NCBI GenBank assembly: GCA_021234155.1
Contig: JAJEKV010000039.1
Span: 6,918,912 to 6,982,911, forward strand
DNA length: 64,000 nucleotides
Origin: Isoetes taiwanensis
Taxonomy: Eukaryota > Streptophyta > Lycopodiopsida > Isoetales > Isoetaceae
Reading direction: 5' to 3'
Under the pieces are notes generated by a model. That model searched no databases. It worked only from the letters and a program-made list of their open reading frames with translations, and was not told the origin of the DNA. The position numbers and the translations under genes were made by a program. Below, in pieces: positions 59,255 to 64,000 of this stretch (its first letter is position 1; every line of letters begins with the position of its first letter).

Positions 59255-60369
59255 GCCTTATCTTGGCGGAGCTGTTCTCTGGCCTCTTTAGGAATGGACT
59301 GTAAGATGCCCCGAACTTCCTTACCGGTATTGTTACGCTTATACCGGCGTGCTAAAGGCGACTTTCTTCTCTGGCGGCCCGTAAGAATTGTCTTTGAGAG
59401 GGCCCCGGACTTGGCGAGAGGGGGTTTGTGGGCGTGGGCGGGCATGGCTGCAGTAAGTAAGGAGCGGTCGCGGATCTTGGTTCCTTGGCGTGTCCTCTTG
59501 AGGCTTAATGCCTTAGCTTAGCCCGCGCTACTGATTTTGGGTCTATGGCCTTGACCATGCGTTTAATGGATGGGGCCAACCCTTCAATGTAGCCCCTCTG
59601 CCCTTTTTTTTCATTCATTCTGGTACATACAACCTCAAAGCGCATAAATTCATGCATTGTAGGCCTGAGCGGACATGCCCTTACTTTCCGGCTGTAGTAG
59701 AAGGTCTGAATCTGTTGGCATTTGTGCGCATACGAGGCCGTAATGCGATTTAAAAGCCTTAGCGAACTTTTTGAACTTGCATCTGCTCCTGTCCAGGTGC
59801 TTAGCTCTGGCATAACCCTTCCACCAAATACGGGCAGCTCCGGTAAGGTTGGTGGTGGCGACCTTCCCTGTATCCTTCTCTGTCATTCCATAGGACTACC
59901 CAAATTCCTTCATCTCGTCCAACCAAGATTCTACATTCAAGCCTCCTCTGGATTTCCCATCAAACTGAGCCAGCTTCCGGTTCTTCCATATACTAGTTAT
60001 GGCTGTATCAACGGTTTTACGGTATTCCTTATCCTTACGCCTCGCATGGTCACTGTCTGATAGCGATGACCCAGAAGACACCGAAGTGGTTGAATGTGAG
60101 GAAGTGGCGCTATCCTTAGAGGAACTTCGATGACGCTTAGCATGAGTCCTCCTTTGTACAGGTACAGGGCTAGCCCTGGGAGGAGATGGCTGTTGTGCAG
60201 GTGGACTCAATGGTCGCGGAGGTAATTCCGGTCCGTCCTCCTGAGTTTGTTGCAGTGGATTGGTATGCAACACATAGGCCTGTAATTCGCCGAGTTGCCT
60301 TTTCATTAACATCAATTCCTGTTCAGGGGTGAGCCTACTGGCGTTGGAGGGTGTTTGCCTGCGGCGCAC
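59209..60369 (-). pseudogene. Gypsy gag, broken
   Basis: N-terminus MRRRQTPSNASRLTPEQELM, then Pro- and Ser-rich linkers. The capsid-like part reads WKNRKLAQFDGKSRGGLNVE and ESWLDEMKEFG, and after a stop ATTNLTGAARIWWKGYARAK and ESKGMSAQAYNA. Next block: MHEFMRFEVVCTRMNEKKGQ and KRMVKAIDPKSVARAK. A knuckle (CYRCMRPGHFMHC) is near 59225 with one residue fewer than C-x2-C-x4-H-x4-C. At least three frame changes or stops. Gag forms the particle. Confidence 0.8.
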
Positions 60370-60628
60370 GCATTAACCAGATCTATAGGGAGCATTCATG
60401 AATATATAAGCAGATTTACATTAATGTACAATCCCTTTAAAATAATCGAGACAAAAAAGAATATACAAACAGAAAACAATATTTTTATTTCATTCAAGTT
60501 GAATACAACAACAAGTTGATTGGTACATGGGTTGAGACAAAAGTAGGTATGATACAGTGGAAACTTTTAAAGTTCTACTCGCACACAGCGTAACAGCAAC
60601 AAAGAAAACATAACGGAAGAGACCAAGC
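60370..60628 (-). other. Spacer between gag and the next upstream ORF
   Basis: AT-rich, no PBS or LTR end recognised. This argues against gag being the first gene after a 5' LTR. Confidence 0.4.
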
Positions 60629-61086
60629 CTAGGGGTTGGCGAAGGGGTACAGGATCGCATAGCGGGTACTCTCCCGTACAGCTCTAACAAGTTTATAGCG
60701 TGCCCAGGCTTGGACGATGACTGCTTGGTACTCCCATGTTGGGCTGATAATGAGAAGGTTAAAAAGCCTTCGCATAGCATAGAAGAGTTGCCAAAGGTGG
60801 TCGTTGGCGTCTTCGAAAGCCTCGTGCCTGCTCATATTCCAATAGTCCCAGGTACGGCACAGGGTCATCTTCAGATCTTCGAAAGCTCGGTCCCTAAGGA
60901 TGTTAACTATCTCCAGTCCTTTGTCAGGATCGTAGGGTTCTCCTGGTGGAGATGGTTCAACCTCAAAGCCTTCATCCCACTCTGGGTATTCACCATATCT
61001 CTGGCCATAGTCCTGGTCTGGTGGTCCGGGATCGTCCCTCCTAACCATATCGGTGATCCTCTCCTCATATTCCCAAATGGTCTCTT
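60629..61086 (-). CDS. Unrecognised acidic/helical ORF upstream of gag (ORF-X3)
   Basis: The frame reads ETIWEYEERITDMVRRDDPG, then a Pro/Glu/Asp-rich stretch, then a helical C-terminal part (MTLCRTWDYWNMSRHEAFED, QLFYAMRRLFNLLIISPTWE, VQAWARYKLVRAVREST). It is unbroken. It could start at an upstream codon, or at an acceptor-like TATGTTGCAG ending at 61087, in which case it is a 3' exon of a split gene. No homologue recognised. The Trp- and Tyr-rich helices could be gag-like, but I cannot show this. Confidence 0.45.
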
Positions 61087-61284
61087 CTGCAACATAGTTG
61101 GAATGAATAGAGAACATTTTGTAATTCCACGATATTCTAAACTTTAATGCTTTTGAAGAGGATGTCATAAAAAGAAACAATCCAGTTGTACTTATCAAGA
61201 GAATTTTGTATTTAATAAGCAAATAAGGTACACCATTTTTCAATATGGTCAAAACAGTTGCCAATCCAAAATCCCATAATCACA

Positions 61285-61403
<119 letters not shown>

Positions 61404-61657
61404 AAAAATTGCATAGCACAATTAGTCTAGGAACTAGGCCCCGCCTCTTCATTCGTAGTTCTAGGTGGTGGTGGAGGCGGTCGGTGTCGCAGCAGAGCTA
61501 CCCCAGGGTCTACTGTGGCAGCCGCAACCGATGCAACCTCCGGTGGATAGGCAACGGCCAATGGGGCGGCCGTGAGGAGCTTCATGCCCATCCAAGGCGC
61601 AATATCGACCCAAAGGCCGCCGTGGCGAGATCCGTCGTGCGATGCACGAAGTAAGCG

Positions 61658-62824
61658 TCACGATAGGGAAGCTTCTTGTGGCGGCGGTGTAGAGAGAGCA
61701 CGGAGGCCCCACCATGAAGCTTCAGCCTCTGGCCCTAGATCTCGGGCTATGAAAAGGACTTGCCCGTGTCGGAAGGCTGACAAAAAGAACCGGGTAAGGT
61801 GGTTACCCAGCACCTTCCCTTGAGGAGTCTCGGATGTTGCCACTTCCTTATCCAAGTCCATGGGGACTTCTTCCTCCTTGAGCTCCTGTTGCTCCTCCTT
61901 CTTGTGCGCAGGGTTATGAAATAAATCCTCACCCTCATCATCTGAGTCAGAGGGAACTTCAACGATATTGATGTTTGGGACGTGAGGTCCCATAGCCGTG
62001 AAGGCATCTGGTGAAGGCTGCGAAGCCGGCTCCTGCATCACAAAGTCCCGAAGACGTAGTAGAGTCTCGGCCGGCTCTATGGTCTCCTGGCGGAACTGAA
62101 GCAGCTGGTGCACCTCTGGAGGAAGCTCGGTAGAAGTGAAGTCGATAAAATCATCCATACAATACTCCGCAAGCTCGTAAAGTACATGGTCCTTGCGCTT
62201 GCGTCGGAATCCGGCCACCATGTGATAAGTCCAGATAATATCATCCAAGAGAAGGTACTCTTGCCCTTGGTGATAGATAACTGGAAGGCCGTCTAAGCCT
62301 GACAAGCCTATAGCTTGTTCACGGCGCGGTGGTAACTCCTCCGCTAGCTCTTTCCAACGGCCGAAGTCGCCCATACCTATATGCTCATCATCCCCCTCCT
62401 CGGAGGACTCTGGCAGTTTGCCCTTCTCTACAGGCAAGGTTTCATCCTCAACGTATTGGTCCATGAGGATGGCTAGGGCGGAAGTAGCTTCCAAATATTG
62501 CTGCCCCTGATGCTGGACCACTGGCAGGTGTTTACCCCATCGGAGTTTCCCCTTCAGGACGTCATAAGCATGTGTGTCCCCGCCTAACATCTGCCGGACT
62601 ATCTCTCGCTCCAAATACAATTGGGGAGGATCCCCCAGAGGAATACACAGAGGAAGCATTTCCTCCATGTAGAAGTCAAGGAATCCGGCGTAGTCCGGAT
62701 GCCACTGCATATTTGTGAGGAGGTCTATGCGTTGGCATAGCAAAGGCTGCAGCAGATCGAAGGGAACTTGCGGATCCCATTTCTCTCCATCATGGTACCA
62801 GGCGGCAAGGTCGGCGGCAGCCAT
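61658..62824 (-). CDS. Intact 388-codon ORF of unknown function (ORF-X2)
   Basis: Starts with a clear ATG (MAAADLAAWYHDGEKWDPQV) and stays open to 61658. Acidic protein. It contains a repeated motif: HLPVVQHQGQQYLEA (about residue 102) and GLPVIYHQGQEYLLL (about 179). A long acidic, Glu-rich tail follows (VEVPSDSDDEGEDLFHNPAH). No signal peptide or membrane segment. No family recognised. A GTAACC near 61820 could be a splice donor, so the last ~55 residues may be intron read-through. It is the longest unbroken frame in this element after RT, which argues for recent function. Confidence 0.6.
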   Translation of the reverse strand: MAAADLAAWYHDGEKWDPQVPFDLLQPLLCQRIDLLTNMQWHPDYAGFLDFYMEEMLPLCIPLGDPPQLYLEREIVRQMLGGDTHAYDVLKGKLRWGKHLPVVQHQGQQYLEATSALAILMDQYVEDETLPVEKGKLPESSEEGDDEHIGMGDFGRWKELAEELPPRREQAIGLSGLDGLPVIYHQGQEYLLLDDIIWTYHMVAGFRRKRKDHVLYELAEYCMDDFIDFTSTELPPEVHQLLQFRQETIEPAETLLRLRDFVMQEPASQPSPDAFTAMGPHVPNINIVEVPSDSDDEGEDLFHNPAHKKEEQQELKEEEVPMDLDKEVATSETPQGKVLGNHLTRFFLSAFRHGQVLFIARDLGPEAEASWWGLRALSTPPPQEASLS

Positions 62825-63022
62825 GGCGCTAGAAGGGAGGAGAGAGGAAAAGAAACGTTTGAAATAACCTTAAAAGTCCCCTTTTAAACCCTTTTAGTAA
62901 GGCTGACGTCAGCATTTTATTTTATATTTAACATAAAACAATTAAACTTTTAGTTCAAAATAAAAGTTTCTTTATTAAATATTACAAGAAAATATTTACA
63001 AATGCGGACTCCCGCAAGTAAG
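62825..63022 (-). other. AT-rich spacer
   Basis: Between the H3-like remnant and ORF-X2. Could hold a promoter or leader for ORF-X2; nothing definite. Confidence 0.35.
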
Positions 63023-63420
63023 CTAAGGTTGCTCCCCAGGTATCCCTACGGTGAGGGCTAGATCCTTAGGCATTATGGTGACCCTCTTTGCGTGGATAGC
63101 GCAAAGATTGGCGTCACCAAAAAGTGCCACCAAGTAGGGCTTGACCTCTTGGAAGCCAAAATTGCAAAGATGCGGAAGCGGGATCGGTCTTGAACTGGCG
63201 TGCGATCTCGTACCGCCTCACGAAAAAGGCCAGCTTCACGTCGAGAAGCTCTGTAGACTTCGAAATTTCGCGGTTCCGCCAATGCCACGATCGGGTCCGG
63301 AACGGTGAGGCTTCCGCTGCGCCCGGGCTTTCTGGTGGCCAGCCCGGTGTTGGCACCGTCTTAGCCTGCTGGTGGGAGCTGTCCCGCATGGCTTTGCCTC
63401 GGTCGGAACTTGTCTTCTTC
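63023..63420 (-). pseudogene. Histone H3-derived sequence, frameshifted
   Basis: Reading the minus strand across frames gives histone H3 in order. Tail region: Lys/Arg/Ala/Pro-rich, ending QRKPHR. Then TVAL-, [20 protein letters not shown] and RQFKTD, a short mixed-frame stretch corresponding to 'RFQ..AVLALQEA', then [20 protein letters not shown] and TIMPKDLAL, ending at TAG 63025-63023. The block [16 protein letters not shown] equals canonical H3. Several 1-nt indels and altered residues (ELLDVKLAFF for ELLIRKLPFQ; the C-terminus [10 protein letters not shown] replaces QLARRIRGERA) mean it cannot make normal H3. No intron. It sits between ORF-X1 and ORF-X2 on the same strand. It may be a processed pseudogene or a captured gene. 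Confidence 0.85.
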
Positions 63421-63507
63421 CCAAAAGCCCGAAGCCGGTCCTTAGTTTCTCTTTGTATTGATTTGCCCGGCCTTATGGGCGATGGCCTTCCGCCCGGTGC
63501 TTGATGA

Positions 63508-64000
63508 TTACGATCGTTGGGGCTGGCCCGGCCCACTCCCAGATGCACCTCCCTCCTGCTGGTCCCGCTGGTCTTGCCGGTCCCGCTCATCTTGCTCCAT
63601 CTTCTCCCGTTCCTCCCGGGCTCTCCTCAGGTTTTCTTGGACCTGAGCAAAAATTTGGGCTGCAGCACGACGGTTAAGTTCCGCGTGGTACCGGTTTGGC
63701 CGCAGACCCATATCTATCTGAATAGTTACCAGATAGTCTAGGCTAATATCGGGGATTTCTCCCCATTCAAAACTGTGGGAACCCTCATGCCAGTGGTATG
63801 GGGGAACCTCAATGGCCCTGCCATCTATGACGGCAAAGCCGTCCCCGAGGTATCGGTACTCCTTTCCCCGGGCTGCCGTGTCGGCCCGCTCAATCTCCCG
63901 GTGGTCATCCTCTCTGGCCAAACCCCTGATACGGTCGGCCTCTGCCCTGATATCTTCCTCCTCCGTATGGCCTTCCTGCTCGGGAGGATAAAATTTGATG
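63508..64000 (-). CDS. Unrecognised ORF with coiled-coil end, partial (ORF-X1)
   Basis: Open from the window edge to a stop at 63508. Blocks: EGHTEEEDIRAEADRIRG, GKEYRYLGDGFAVIDGRAIE, HWHEGSHSFEWGEIPDISLD, YLVTIQIDMGLRPNRYHAEL, then a highly charged helix (RRAREEREKMEQDERDRQDQ) and a Gly/Ser/Pro-rich end. The helix is likely coiled coil. No family recognised. The start lies beyond the window. It is the first seen of the ORF series upstream of gag. Confidence 0.5.
   Translation of the reverse strand, partial: IKFYPPEQEGHTEEEDIRAEADRIRGLAREDDHREIERADTAARGKEYRYLGDGFAVIDGRAIEVPPYHWHEGSHSFEWGEIPDISLDYLVTIQIDMGLRPNRYHAELNRRAAAQIFAQVQENLRRAREEREKMEQDERDRQDQRDQQEGGASGSGPGQPQRS

Noticed and set aside
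63023-63420. Functional histone H3 or centromeric H3 gene
   Set aside because: Several frame changes and a foreign C-terminus rule out a normal product; the conserved blocks are closer to canonical H3 than to typical CENH3.

Overview
The window looks like nuclear DNA of a land plant with a large, repeat-laden genome. Evidence: Ty3/gypsy and Ty1/copia LTR retrotransposons, two groups of L1-type LINEs, a PIF/Harbinger-type Myb/SANT gene remnant, two Helitron 3' ends, a fold-back element, long microsatellites, and one split host gene with GT-AG introns. A fern or gymnosperm would fit, but nothing here fixes the species. No bacterial, viral or organellar gene was recognised.

Layout. 1-4762: 3' part of a plus-strand Ty3/gypsy element, with the integrase end, about 3.9 kb of extra degenerate coding DNA, a polypurine tract and a 3' LTR. 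4763-9837: mostly unassigned DNA with short repeats, a MITE-like element (7497-7932) and a Helitron 3' end (9042-9070). 9838-11455: decayed copia gag-protease and an LTR-like piece. 12167-20000: two minus-strand LINEs of one family (called LINE-A). The longer one is split by a plus-strand, internally deleted LINE of another family (LINE-B). 20400-22350: Myb/SANT-like pseudogene and a Ser-rich ORF. 24344-27485: an apparently intact three-exon CASP-like gene (CASPL5 type), the best host gene here. 28155-33645: a third LINE family (LINE-C), with its 3' end and about 1.1 kb of adjoining sequence present twice. 34337: second Helitron 3' end, followed upstream on its own strand by exon-like pieces (37735-38293). 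39971-41139: 1.17-kb near-perfect palindrome. 45060-45730: degenerate minisatellite. 46026-46225 and 52948-53147: dispersed duplicate. 46265-50410: a longer but broken LINE-B. 53148-64000: minus-strand Ty3/gypsy element (3' LTR, pol, gag) with several further minus-strand ORFs upstream of gag, including an intact 388-codon ORF and a broken histone H3 sequence.

Most genes here serve mobile elements. Only the CASP-like gene reads as a working host gene. The main unusual points are the H3-derived sequence and unknown ORFs upstream of gag, LINE 3' stem-loops whose stems vary compensatorily between copies, LINE tails made of microsatellite units, and many short tandem duplications.
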